In this document: positions 40,840-48,771 of the stretch, in pieces
Layout: each line of letters begins with the position of its first letter
Position numbering within the stretch: the first letter of the stretch is position 1
Source: Reinekea forsetii
GTDB taxonomy: Bacteria > Pseudomonadota > Gammaproteobacteria > Pseudomonadales > Natronospirillaceae
Direction: 5' to 3'
Assembly (NCBI RefSeq): GCF_002795845.1
Contig: NZ_CP011797.1
Location: 2,131,501-2,195,500 of the forward strand
Length of the DNA: 64,000 nt
The notes under the pieces: model-generated
What the model was told of the DNA's origin: nothing
Database searches by the model: none
Seen by the model: only the letters and a program-made list of their open reading frames with translations
Program-made: the position numbers and the translations under genes

Positions 40840-41340
40840 TTAGCTCTCCTCGCCGCCGTCCTCCCAGAGCGCATTGAGCTTTTTTCGTAACACTAACAAA
40901 GCCACCGTTTCGGCCAGCGCCTTTTCCTTGAAGCGAAGATCTTTTTTGAGCAGTTTGATCTCCACCTTGTCCTTCTTGGCTTGGTGTTTGACCGCGCTGC
41001 CTTGGGCTTCACTGGTCTGGAATCCCTGGAGACACTCGCTCTTCCAGCGCTGCACCTGCTCAGGATAGAGGCCTTTTGCACGGCAGTACTGGCCCAGCTC
41101 AGATGCTGACAACGCAGCCGTTTGGATGACCACTGAGAGCTTGGCGTCAGCCGTCCAATCGTCGGCAGATAACGTCTTTCCTGGCACAGGCATTCCTTGT
41201 TGTTTGGCGGTATCGCGCCAATTATAAAGGGTTTTTAACGATATGTGTTCCTGCCGGGCAATCTGGGCCACAGTGACGTTGTGGGGTGGCAACATTTTCT
41301 TCAAGATCGATTCTTTCCGTTCTGCTGAATATCGAGCCAT
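40840..41340 (-). CDS. IS3-family transposase OrfA (copy 1)
   Basis: 166 residues from ATG 41340 (MARYSAERKESILKKM); the frame extends to a TTG at 41397 without support. A helix-turn-helix (VTVAQIARQEHISLKTLYNW) is followed by a second helical DNA-binding segment and a Lys-rich coiled coil (AKKDKVEIKLLKKDLRFKEK). Near the end, the codons CGA AAA AAG form the frameshift site to orfB. Confidence 0.9.
   Translation of the reverse strand: MARYSAERKESILKKMLPPHNVTVAQIARQEHISLKTLYNWRDTAKQQGMPVPGKTLSADDWTADAKLSVVIQTAALSASELGQYCRAKGLYPEQVQRWKSECLQGFQTSEAQGSAVKHQAKKDKVEIKLLKKDLRFKEKALAETVALLVLRKKLNALWEDGGEES
40879..40885 (-). other. Programmed -1 frameshift site of IS copy 1 (A_AAA_AAG)
   Basis: On the minus strand the orfA codons read CGA-AAA-AAG-CTC, giving the classical slippery heptamer A_AAA_AAG in the zero frame. 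A -1 slip continues in the orfB frame without a stop through ELTPLPERIATVA into OrfB. Confidence 0.85.
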
Positions 41341-41452
41341 TCCGTTCTCATTAACCGCCCCCTGATCTGGTTTTAGGTGGAATCTAGAGGGTGACAACTA
41401 TCCTGACACAGGGGGCGGTGTCTTTCAAGGTAGTTGGCACTCTTTTTAGTCA

Positions 41453-42412
41453 TTACGCTGCTTGATCACTCTCGCTCTGTATATCATCTGGATTCAATGT
41501 AACACTCCCTACAGGCTCACAATTTCGGATATCGCCCGACCAGCGATACGGCTTGGCTTTTTTAGCGGCCGTTATGACCTCTTTTCGGTTCAATAATATA
41601 CCCCCGTCTTGACCTGCATGACGCTGGGCTGGCGTGACAAAGTTAATCTTGCTGTGCTTATGTTTCTCGTTATACCACACCACAAAGTTCTCGACCCAAT
41701 CGCGCGCTTCGGTCAACCCGGCAAAGCCAGATGAGGGCCATTCGGGGCGGTATTTTAAGGTCCTGAACAAGGCTTCTGAGTAGGGGTTGTCATTGCTCAC
41801 GCGCGGCCGACTGTAAGACGACAGCACACCCAGTTCTTCCAGCTTGGCTTTCATCGTGAGGGCCTTCATCGGTGCACCGTTATCCGAGTGCAGCACCAGG
41901 GGCTTGTTAAAGCTTTGCTCGCGCAACATGCAGCGCTGGACCAATTCCGCAGCCAGCTCACCACACTCTCGATCATGGACTTCATAGCCCACGATCTTGC
42001 GACTGTAAATATCTTCAAATAGGTAAAGGTAGTAAAACTGACCCTTTACTCTTGAGGCCAAATAGGTGATATCCCAGGACCAAAGTTGATTGGGCCCTGA
42101 GGCCGTATGGCTGGTCGGCTTCCCTGTTTTGGTTGGTGCTTTACTCCGGCCGCGATGATGTAGCTGATTGTGTGCCTTCAAAATACGGTAGAAACTCGCT
42201 TCCGATGCCAGGTAGATACCCTCGTCTAACAGCGTTGGGACCAGCTGTGACGGCGGTAAACTGGCATATTGAGGCTCATTACTCACCGCTAAGATCACCT
42301 GCGTTTCCTGCTCACTGATTTTATTGGCTGGCACCGGCCGACTGGCCAGTGGCCGCTGGTCCATGCCAACCAGACCCGCTCGGTACCAACGACGATAGGT
42401 CCTGAGGCTCAA
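41453..42412 (-). CDS. IS3-family transposase OrfB (copy 2)
   Basis: 319 residues, almost identical to the copy 1 product, with the same intact DDE motifs (WSWDITYLAS, VLHSDNGAPM, NPYSEALFRTLKYR). The one protein difference seen is NRKE where copy 1 has NRKK. Expected to be made as an OrfAB fusion through the heptamer at 42544-42550. Confidence 0.92.
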   Translation of the reverse strand: MSLRTYRRWYRAGLVGMDQRPLASRPVPANKISEQETQVILAVSNEPQYASLPPSQLVPTLLDEGIYLASEASFYRILKAHNQLHHRGRSKAPTKTGKPTSHTASGPNQLWSWDITYLASRVKGQFYYLYLFEDIYSRKIVGYEVHDRECGELAAELVQRCMLREQSFNKPLVLHSDNGAPMKALTMKAKLEELGVLSSYSRPRVSNDNPYSEALFRTLKYRPEWPSSGFAGLTEARDWVENFVVWYNEKHKHSKINFVTPAQRHAGQDGGILLNRKEVITAAKKAKPYRWSGDIRNCEPVGSVTLNPDDIQSESDQAA

Positions 42413-42504
42413 CTCAGCTTCCTCGCAGGCGCGACTCAGGCGAGCCCCACTGTTCGTGGCCTGGTGTATTAATGCTACCGTGGCGATGCGCTCGGGCAGT
42501 GGCG

Positions 42505-43005
42505 TTAGCTCTCCTCGCCGCCGTCCTCCCAGAGCGCATTGAGCTTTTTTCGTAACACTAACAAAGCCACCGTTTCGGCCAGCGCCTTTTCCTTGAAGCG
42601 AAGATCTTTTTTGAGCAGTTTGATCTCCACCTTGTCCTTCTTGGCTTGGTGTTTGACCGCGCTGCCTTGGGCTTCACTGGTCTGGAATCCCTGGAGACAC
42701 TCGCTCTTCCAGCGCTGCACCTGCTCAGGATAGAGGCCTTTTTCACGGCAGTACTGGCCCAGCTCAGATGCTGACAACGCAGCCGTTTGGATGACCACTG
42801 AGAGCTTGGCGTCAGCCGTCCAATCGTCGGCAGATAACTTCTTTCCTGGCACAGGCATTCCTTGTTGTTTGGCGGTATCGCGCCAATTATAAAGGGTTTT
42901 TAACGATATGTGTTCCTGGCGGGCAATCTCGGCCACAGTCATGTTGTTTGGTGGAAACATCTTCTTCAATATCGATTCTTTCCGTTCTGCTGAATAGCGA
43001 GCCAT
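42505..43005 (-). CDS. IS3-family transposase OrfA (copy 2)
   Basis: 166 residues from ATG 43005. Differs from copy 1 at several positions in the helix-turn-helix and beyond (MFPPNNMTVAEIARQE, GKKLS, CREKGL), while the C-terminal half and slippery codons are the same. The two copies have therefore diverged since they shared an ancestor. Confidence 0.9.
   Translation of the reverse strand: MARYSAERKESILKKMFPPNNMTVAEIARQEHISLKTLYNWRDTAKQQGMPVPGKKLSADDWTADAKLSVVIQTAALSASELGQYCREKGLYPEQVQRWKSECLQGFQTSEAQGSAVKHQAKKDKVEIKLLKKDLRFKEKALAETVALLVLRKKLNALWEDGGEES
42544..42550 (-). other. Programmed -1 frameshift site of IS copy 2 (A_AAA_AAG)
   Basis: Identical heptamer and flanks to copy 1, placed at the same position before the orfA stop, so both elements could produce OrfAB. 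Confidence 0.85.
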
Positions 43006-43081
43006 TTTGTTCTCGTTAACCGCCCCCTGATCTGGTTTTAGGTGGAATCTAGAGGGTGACAACTATCCTGACACAGGGGGC

Positions 43082-43355
43082 AAAGGCGATGCTTATACTT
43101 GGTTTTAGCTGTTATGAAATTATTAGCCACACGTTCACGTAACGTGGCTTGTTATCGTTATGACTAAACACATAACAACTCAAACACATCACATAGAAAC
43201 AACACTTAAGAATATGTAAGAAAATAACTATTATCTTACATTTAGACGTAAGTCATTGATGTATGGAAGGTATTTGTAAGACACATTTTGGTTGCTCAAA
43301 ACAAACATCAGAAAATACACTGTATGTACGAAAACATTACATTTAGGTGGTTTAG
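43082..43355. other. AT-rich non-coding DNA upstream of the plus-strand recombinase
   Basis: About 270 bp without a gene, clearly richer in A/T than the surrounding chromosome. It contains an imperfect inverted repeat around AGCCACACGTT and AACGTGGCT (about 43124-43148) and several GTAAG/CTTAC copies (near 43216, 43234, 43248 and 43275), of the kind expected for integrase arm-type binding sites. The 13-bp inverted repeat half at 43248-43260 lies here. Confidence 0.5.
43248..43260 (+). repeat. 13-bp inverted repeat, left half
   Basis: GTAAGTCATTGAT, present in opposite orientation at 45296-45308. The two halves bracket both recombinase genes, about 2.06 kb apart end to end. Confidence 0.75.
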
Positions 43356-43925
43356 ATGGCACAAGCAAAGACACTTAGCAAAGCAGAACTCAAGCAGCTG
43401 TTAGACGTAACAAATTCGTGCAGTCGTTACGCAGAACGTGATGCAACGATGCTGCTGTTTACTCACTTGTGTGGTTTACGCATAGGTGAAGTGGCTGCGC
43501 TGCGTTTTGACGACATACTTGATGCAAACGGCAACGTACGTGACGAAATGACACTTGATGCAGCACGAACAAAGAGCAAGCGAGCACGTAAGATATTTCT
43601 GCCAAAGCAGATGCAGCGTCAACTGATAGAGTACGTTAACAGCTTAAACAAACAACCACTGCACGGTTATTTATTCTCTACACAGAAGCAAGCACACTTT
43701 AGTGCAAATACAGCTACACAGCACTTACAACGCTTGTATTCACGTGCTGGGATTAGTGGTGCTACGTCGCACAGTGGCAGACGCACTTGGCTTACTGCAC
43801 TTAGTCAGAGAGGTGTTAGTGTATTTGTGCTAGCAGAGATGGCTGGACATAGAAGCATACAGACAACTCAGAGATATGTGACAGTAAATGACGAAATGAA
43901 ACGCAACGCAGCAGAATTGATTTAG
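43356..43925 (+). CDS. Tyrosine recombinase (catalytic domain only)
   Basis: 189 residues with AGGTGG just upstream of the ATG. The catalytic residues of the tyrosine recombinase family are visible: Arg in LCGLRIGEVAAL, His-x-x-Arg in TSHSGRRTWLTAL, His in MAGHRSIQTTQRYV and the nucleophile Tyr in the same motif. The N-terminal core-binding domain of full-length integrases is absent or minimal. Base composition is AT-richer than neighbouring chromosomal genes, in keeping with acquisition. Its stop overlaps that of the convergent recombinase by 3-4 bp. Confidence 0.88.
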   Translation: MAQAKTLSKAELKQLLDVTNSCSRYAERDATMLLFTHLCGLRIGEVAALRFDDILDANGNVRDEMTLDAARTKSKRARKIFLPKQMQRQLIEYVNSLNKQPLHGYLFSTQKQAHFSANTATQHLQRLYSRAGISGATSHSGRRTWLTALSQRGVSVFVLAEMAGHRSIQTTQRYVTVNDEMKRNAAELI

Positions 43926-45157
43926 AGAACTTCAATAGTGCCATCGGCATTCCGCTTATAGTCAGCAACAGCGTTGGTTAAACGGATTTCATCATTCAAG
44001 TGATAATACGTCTTTTCAATCTGCGCCACGCTAGTGCCACACATATCTGCTATCTGCCTAAATGTTAAGCCACTCATAATACGCTGCGTAATCATAAAGT
44101 GACGCAAGCTGTATGGTACTAAGTCACGTATTTCTCTGTCTGAAATGTCAGCTAACTCAATCATCTTGTGCCAATGATAAAGCAGTGTACGTTTGCTTAT
44201 TTCACTTTCACCATCCAACGTAAACACAAGTTCATCAGCTCTCTTTGGCTTAGATATTTCGCGTAAGCGTTCGAAGTACTGTCCGTTACGACACAAGAAG
44301 GTACGACTTGTACGTACTTTGCTTGTTTCTGCTCGAACGTGTATGCGTGCTAGCGTTTGTTCACTACCGTTTGCTGAGTGTCGTTCTAGCTGCACATCAC
44401 TCCAACGTAACTGCTTTTGTTCGCCAACACGTAAACCACTATTAGCTGCAACTAGCATATAGTGCTGCACGATTTTTCGCACTCTAAGTTCAGCGTCATC
44501 TAGCTTGTTGTGTTTGGCACAGTAGGTACGCATTGCACGATAGAGTGTTTCGTATTCATCGTTAGTTAACGTTGCTCTGCGTATCGCTTCATTACCTTTG
44601 TCTAAGCGTGGTAATTTCTTAAACTCAAAGCTGTCAATGTGAGTCTCGCCGTTCTTATTCAGCCACTTCATCAATGCATTTATAGTGCTTTGTTCGTTTT
44701 GAACTGTGACTTGTTTGACTTTGGTGTTGGTGGTTTTGTGGCGATGGTAGAAGTAGTTTTCGCAGTCAGTGCGTTCGAGTTCTTTGAGCTTAGTGTCTTT
44801 GCCAATGAAGCTAAGGAAGTGCTGTAGATGTGTTGCGATAGTTGCTAAGCGTCCACTCACAATGTGTCCAAGCTCAACGTCACGCTTACGAAAGCTCAAG
44901 TACTTCTCAACACCTTCTTTGGTGGTAATTGAAAAGTAACTCTTGCCTTGTTGCAAGTTACCGTAAATCTCTAAGTAAGCAGCCTTGCCACGCTCTACAG
45001 CAGTGCTCTCGCTGCGTGTGCGTAGGCTTTTACGTGCGTACTTATTCTCTTTAGGCAACCACAAGCGAAACTGCCAATACTCGCCTCGCTTGTACACACA
45101 AGCTTCATCAAATATTGTTATTTCACCTTCAGCAAAGTTTTGTTTTTTAAGTGCCAA
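43922..45157 (-). CDS. Site-specific tyrosine recombinase / integrase, 411 aa
   Basis: 411 residues from TTG 45157; no ATG occurs in frame between the upstream stop and this codon. The N-terminal arm-binding-like segment (FDEACVYKRGEYWQFRLWL) and SAM-like core-binding domain (about 75-175) precede the catalytic domain. Catalytic Arg is in NSGLRVGEQKQLRW, the second Arg in PYSLRHFMIT, and the nucleophile Tyr in EKTYYHL. The usual first His is Tyr (PYSLR) and the second is Thr (CGTSV), a variant I associate with some integrase subfamilies. Composition is AT-rich. It lies 161 bp from the guaA stop, pointing away from it. Confidence 0.88.
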   Translation of the reverse strand: MALKKQNFAEGEITIFDEACVYKRGEYWQFRLWLPKENKYARKSLRTRSESTAVERGKAAYLEIYGNLQQGKSYFSITTKEGVEKYLSFRKRDVELGHIVSGRLATIATHLQHFLSFIGKDTKLKELERTDCENYFYHRHKTTNTKVKQVTVQNEQSTINALMKWLNKNGETHIDSFEFKKLPRLDKGNEAIRRATLTNDEYETLYRAMRTYCAKHNKLDDAELRVRKIVQHYMLVAANSGLRVGEQKQLRWSDVQLERHSANGSEQTLARIHVRAETSKVRTSRTFLCRNGQYFERLREISKPKRADELVFTLDGESEISKRTLLYHWHKMIELADISDREIRDLVPYSLRHFMITQRIMSGLTFRQIADMCGTSVAQIEKTYYHLNDEIRLTNAVADYKRNADGTIEVL

Positions 45158-45318
45158 GTTTGCTCGCAGAGTTACTATTATTTTCAGTAGTCACACGTTT
45201 GTGCAACATTCTGTGTAACTGTACGAGAAAACTTCAATTAAATCAATGATTGATTTTTCATGTGAAACAAATGTGTAAGTAATTAATATAATTAAATCAA
45301 TGACTTACAATAGAATAA
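45158..45318. repeat. AT-rich junction between integrase and guaA with direct repeats
   Basis: 161 bp. The 13-bp AATTAAATCAATG occurs near 45237 and again near 45290, and the right half of the 13-bp inverted repeat (ATCAATGACTTAC) is at 45296-45308, 10 bp from the guaA stop codon. Further GTAAG is near 45275. Read as the recombinase-side end of an integrated element. Confidence 0.55.
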
Positions 45319-46896
45319 CTACTCCCACTCAATGGTCGCCGGCGGCTTGCCGGAAATATCGTAGACCACACGAGAAATACCGCTGATCTCATTGATAATA
45401 CGATTGCTGACCTTACCCAAGAGTTCATAGGGCAGATGGGCCCAGCGGGCGGTCATAAAGTCGATGGTTTCAACCGCACGGATGGCAATGACCCACTCGT
45501 AGCGACGGCCGTCACCGACCACACCGACAGACTTAACCGGCAAGAACACCGCGAACGCCTGTGAGGTTTTCTGGTACCAGCCGGCTCGATGCAGCTCTTC
45601 CATAAAGATGGCGTCAGCCTCACGCAACAGATCGGCGTATTCGCGCTTCACTTCGCCGAGGATGCGTACACCCAAGCCGGGGCCTGGGAACGGATGGCGA
45701 TAGACCATGTCGTAGGGCAAGCCTAACTCCAAACCGATTTTGCGCACCTCGTCTTTGAACAGTTCACGCAACGGTTCGACCAGCGCCATCTTCATGTTGT
45801 CGGGCAAGCCGCCAACATTGTGATGCGACTTAATAACGTGTGCCTTGCCGGTTTTGGACGCTGCTGACTCGATCACATCGGGGTAGATAGTGCCCTGAGC
45901 CAGGAAGTCGACCTCTTGAATCAACTTGGCCTGCTCATCGAAGACATGGATAAATTCGCGGCCGATAATCTTACGTTTGGCTTCTGGATCGGCCTCGCCT
46001 TTTAAGGCATCGAGGAAACGATCCTGGGCATTGGCGCGAATCACCTTGACGCCCATATTGTCGGCGAAGAGTTTCATCACCTGGTCGCCTTCGTTCTTGC
46101 GCAGCAGACCGTTATCGACGAAGACACAGGTCAGCTGGTCGCCGATGGCCTTGTGCAATAAGGCCGCCACTACCGAGGAATCGACGCCGCCGGATAGGCC
46201 CAAGAGCACCCGACGGTTGCCCACCTGATTGCGCACCTTCTCGATCTGATCGTCGATAATATGTTCGGCGGTCCATAGCGCGTCGCAACCGGCCAGGGTG
46301 CGTACAAAGCGCTCGAGGATATCCAAGCCCTTTAGGGTATGGGTCACTTCGGGGTGAAATTGCACGCCAAAGAAGCGCTTGGCCTCATGGGCCATGCCTG
46401 CGATCGGACAACTCGGGGTCGACGCCATGAGCTCAAAACCGTCCGGCAGCTGAGTGACCTTATCGCCGTGACTCATCCAGACATCGATGTAGTCCACGCT
46501 CTCTGAGTGACGATCCGATAGACCCTGCAAGAGACTGCCCTGGGCGGCCACCTGCACTTCGGCGTAACCGAATTCTTGGTGCTCGGAATTACTCACCACG
46601 CCGCCGAAATGCTCGGCCATGGCTTGCATGCCGTAACAGATCCCTAACACCGGAATGTCCAGATTAAAGACCAGCTCGGGCACGCGCGGGCTATCGATTA
46701 GGCCAACCGATTCCGGTCCACCGGACAAAATAATGCCCTTGGGCTGAAACGCACGGATCTCGTCATCGCTGACATCGAAGGCGCGAATTTCACAGAACAC
46801 ACCCAATTCGCGCACGCGACGGGCAATCAGCTGGCTGTATTGAGAGCCAAAATCCAAGATCAAAATCTTGTCGGAGTGGATATTTACAGGGTTCAT
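45319..46896 (-). CDS. guaA: GMP synthase (glutamine-hydrolysing)
   Basis: 525 residues. Converts XMP to GMP. The class I amidotransferase domain has Cys in [15 protein letters not shown] (near 87) and His/Glu in FHPEVTHT (near 184). The ATP-pyrophosphatase domain starts with the PP-loop [16 protein letters not shown] (near 236), and the dimerisation domain ends in PATIEWE. The C-terminus is intact, so the adjacent integrase element did not disrupt the gene. A strong hairpin lies upstream at 46966-46999, and guaB is further upstream on the same strand. Confidence 0.98.
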   Translation of the reverse strand: MNPVNIHSDKILILDFGSQYSQLIARRVRELGVFCEIRAFDVSDDEIRAFQPKGIILSGGPESVGLIDSPRVPELVFNLDIPVLGICYGMQAMAEHFGGVVSNSEHQEFGYAEVQVAAQGSLLQGLSDRHSESVDYIDVWMSHGDKVTQLPDGFELMASTPSCPIAGMAHEAKRFFGVQFHPEVTHTLKGLDILERFVRTLAGCDALWTAEHIIDDQIEKVRNQVGNRRVLLGLSGGVDSSVVAALLHKAIGDQLTCVFVDNGLLRKNEGDQVMKLFADNMGVKVIRANAQDRFLDALKGEADPEAKRKIIGREFIHVFDEQAKLIQEVDFLAQGTIYPDVIESAASKTGKAHVIKSHHNVGGLPDNMKMALVEPLRELFKDEVRKIGLELGLPYDMVYRHPFPGPGLGVRILGEVKREYADLLREADAIFMEELHRAGWYQKTSQAFAVFLPVKSVGVVGDGRRYEWVIAIRAVETIDFMTARWAHLPYELLGKVSNRIINEISGISRVVYDISGKPPATIEWE

Positions 46897-46965
46897 AGTG
46901 TTCGTCAGCCTTGAAAAATTACATCAATGGTGGCTTAACCGGCTCAGTGTGGACCACGCCAAACG

Positions 46966-46999
46966 GGTCCTTGGGGCGACGCGCCTGAACCCAAGGGCC
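46966..46999 (-). other. Hairpin in the guaB-guaA intergenic region / guaA leader
   Basis: GGTCCTTGGG (46966-46975) pairs with CCCAAGGGCC (46990-46999), ten pairs including one G-T, around a GC-rich loop that can pair further. It lies 70 nt before the guaA ATG and has no T-run, so it may be a structured leader element. Confidence 0.4.
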
Positions 47000-47071
47000 A
47001 GGCGTGCGGTGCGCTTGAGCAGTTGATGCCAGGTTAAAATAGCGATCGTAAAAAATTTGTGCGCATCGAGT

Positions 47072-47099
47072 AAAAGCCAGGGCCGACGCTCGGCCCTGG
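47072..47099 (-). terminator. Intrinsic terminator between guaB and guaA
   Basis: A perfect 10-bp stem (CCAGGGCCGA with TCGGCCCTGG, 3-nt loop) at 47077-47099, followed on the minus strand by CTTTTA. It starts 5 bp past the guaB stop, so guaA expression needs readthrough or its own promoter. Confidence 0.8.
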
Positions 47100-47103
47100 T
47101 GCC

Positions 47104-48573
47104 TTAACTGACTCGATAGTTCGGTGCTTCCTTGGTGATCTGCACATCGTGCACATGCGACTCTTTCATGCCCGCGCCGGTAATCTGGACAAATTCCGGC
47201 TTGGTGCGCATATCGAGAATAGTCTTACAGCCGGTGTAGCCCATAGCGGCACGCAGACCGCCCATCAGCTGATGGACCACCGAGGTCATCGGACCCTTAA
47301 CCGCGATACGGCCTTCGACACCCTCCGGCACCAGCTTCTCAACACCGCTCTCGACGGTCTGGAAGTAGCGATCGCTGGAGCCTTGCACCTGCGCCATGGC
47401 ACCGAGCGAACCCATGCCACGGTAGCTCTTGTAAGAACGGCCCTGGAACAGCTCAACCTCACCGGGCGACTCATCGGTACCGGCAAACATACCACCGGCC
47501 ATAATGGCGGATGCCCCGGCAACAATCGCTTTGGCGAGGTCACCGGAGAAGCGGATACCGCCGTCGGCAATCAGGGGAATACCATAGGGTTCGAGCGCTT
47601 CGGCGACATTGGCCACGGCACTGATCTGCGGCACGCCAACACCGGCGACGATGCGCGTGGTACAGATCGAGCCTGGGCCGATACCGACCTTAACGCCATC
47701 GGCGCCGGCCTCAGCCAACGCGATTGCAGCGGCACCGGTGGCAATATTGCCGCCAATCACATCGACCTGCGGAAAGGTCTGCTTGACCCAACGGACGCGA
47801 TCGATCACGCCCTTGCTGTGGCCGTGGGCGGTGTCGACAATAATCACATCGACCCCGGCATTGACCAGCGCTTCGACCCGATCGGGGGTGTCGGCGCCGG
47901 TACCGACTGCCGCGCCTACGCGCAAGCGACCGTATTCGTCTTTACAGGCATTGGGATAGGAGCGAGCCTTGTTGATGTCTTTCACCGTCATCATGCCGGT
48001 GAGCTTAAAGTTCTCATCGACCACCAAAACCTTTTCGATGCGATGGATATGCAGCAGGTCACGCACCTTGTCCTGACCCTCACCTTCAAGCACGGTAACC
48101 AGCTTATCTTTACCGGTCATGATGGTGGCAATGCCGGCATCAAGATTGCGCTCAAAGCGCACATCGCGGCTGGTGACGATACCGACCAGGTCATCGCCGT
48201 CGAGCACCGGAACGCCGGAAATATTGTGTTCCGAGGTCAGGTTGATCAGTTCGCGTACCGAGGCGCTGAGTCCGATGGTAATGGGGTTACGAACCACACC
48301 GGCCTCGTATTTTTTCACCAAGCGGACGTGATGGGCCTGTTGTTCGATGGTCATATTCTTATGAATAATGCCGATACCGCCTTCCTGCGCCATCGCAATC
48401 GCCAAACGGGCTTCGGTGACTGTATCCATTGCGGCCGAGACCAGGGGGATATTGAGTTCGATATTACGGGACAGGCGAGTTTTTAACGTGACTTCCTTAG
48501 GCAGCACCTCGGAATAGCCGGGTACGAGCAAGACATCGTCAAACGTTAGGGCGGTCTGGGCAATGCGCAACAT
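47104..48573 (-). CDS. guaB: Inosine-5'-monophosphate dehydrogenase
   Basis: 489 residues. Oxidises IMP to XMP with NAD, the first step towards GMP. A TIM barrel is interrupted by two CBS domains (about 93-205). The catalytic Cys lies in [20 protein letters not shown] (near 306). Further motifs are [20 protein letters not shown], the flap [11 protein letters not shown] and YTGCKTI near the C-terminus. Divergent from xseA, as in many gammaproteobacteria. Confidence 0.98.
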   Translation of the reverse strand: MLRIAQTALTFDDVLLVPGYSEVLPKEVTLKTRLSRNIELNIPLVSAAMDTVTEARLAIAMAQEGGIGIIHKNMTIEQQAHHVRLVKKYEAGVVRNPITIGLSASVRELINLTSEHNISGVPVLDGDDLVGIVTSRDVRFERNLDAGIATIMTGKDKLVTVLEGEGQDKVRDLLHIHRIEKVLVVDENFKLTGMMTVKDINKARSYPNACKDEYGRLRVGAAVGTGADTPDRVEALVNAGVDVIIVDTAHGHSKGVIDRVRWVKQTFPQVDVIGGNIATGAAAIALAEAGADGVKVGIGPGSICTTRIVAGVGVPQISAVANVAEALEPYGIPLIADGGIRFSGDLAKAIVAGASAIMAGGMFAGTDESPGEVELFQGRSYKSYRGMGSLGAMAQVQGSSDRYFQTVESGVEKLVPEGVEGRIAVKGPMTSVVHQLMGGLRAAMGYTGCKTILDMRTKPEFVQITGAGMKESHVHDVQITKEAPNYRVS

Positions 48574-48656
48574 GTTCTGTTTCCCTCTGATGGAGTGGAA
48601 AAAAAGATGATTCGACGTTAAATACGGCTTTCACGGCTGAATCGAGTTGGCGCGGC

Positions 48657-48697
48657 ATTATAACTAGATTTGCCAAATAACATAGCTTTATGGCAAA
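48657..48697 (-). promoter_or_regulatory. Proposed guaB promoter with flanking inverted repeat
   Basis: Read on the minus strand, a perfect TATAAT lies at 48657-48662, about 85 bp before the guaB start. Just upstream, TTTGCCA (48669-48675) and TGGCAAA (48691-48697) form a perfect 7-bp inverted repeat spaced by 15 bp, covering the expected -35 region and the xseA side of the divergent region. The -35 hexamer itself is weak. Confidence 0.45.
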
Positions 48698-48771
48698 ATT
48701 CCTTCTTTATATAGAGTGCACCATTGCGGGCCCTCAAAAAGCATCGTCAACCAGGCCAAGCAAAGCGCCCT

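Larger units (their letters stand above)
39752..41416 (-). mobile_element. IS3-family insertion sequence, copy 1 of a tandem pair
   Basis: A 1665-bp unit repeated immediately at 41417. It encodes orfA (40840-41340) and orfB (39788-40747) on the minus strand. Imperfect terminal inverted repeats: TGTC then AGGTAGTTGGCAC at the left (39754-39775) against TGTC-AGGATAGTTGTCAC read inward from the right (41408-41391). If the element proper ends at TGTC/GACA, a 10-bp spacer separates the two copies; otherwise they abut. No target-site duplication is evident. It inserted about 90 bp after the FhlB-like gene. Confidence 0.92.
41417..43081 (-). mobile_element. IS3-family insertion sequence, copy 2 of a tandem pair
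   Basis: Same orientation and length as copy 1 with all landmarks offset by exactly 1665 bp. The copies differ by scattered substitutions, including coding ones, for example Lys to Glu in NRKKVITAA and PHNVTVAQ versus PNNMTVAE. The right end ...GACACAGGGGGC is shared; beyond 43081 the sequence becomes AT-rich integrase-associated DNA. Confidence 0.92.

Noticed and set aside
43356-45157. Recombinase-in-trio (RIT) element
   Set aside because: RIT elements carry three recombinase genes in the same orientation; here there are two and they are convergent.
47149-48486. A 445-codon open frame antisense to guaB
   Set aside because: It mirrors guaB codon by codon, is His/Gly/Asp-rich with no family motif, and guaB itself is unmistakable. 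Long antisense frames are common opposite genes of this composition.
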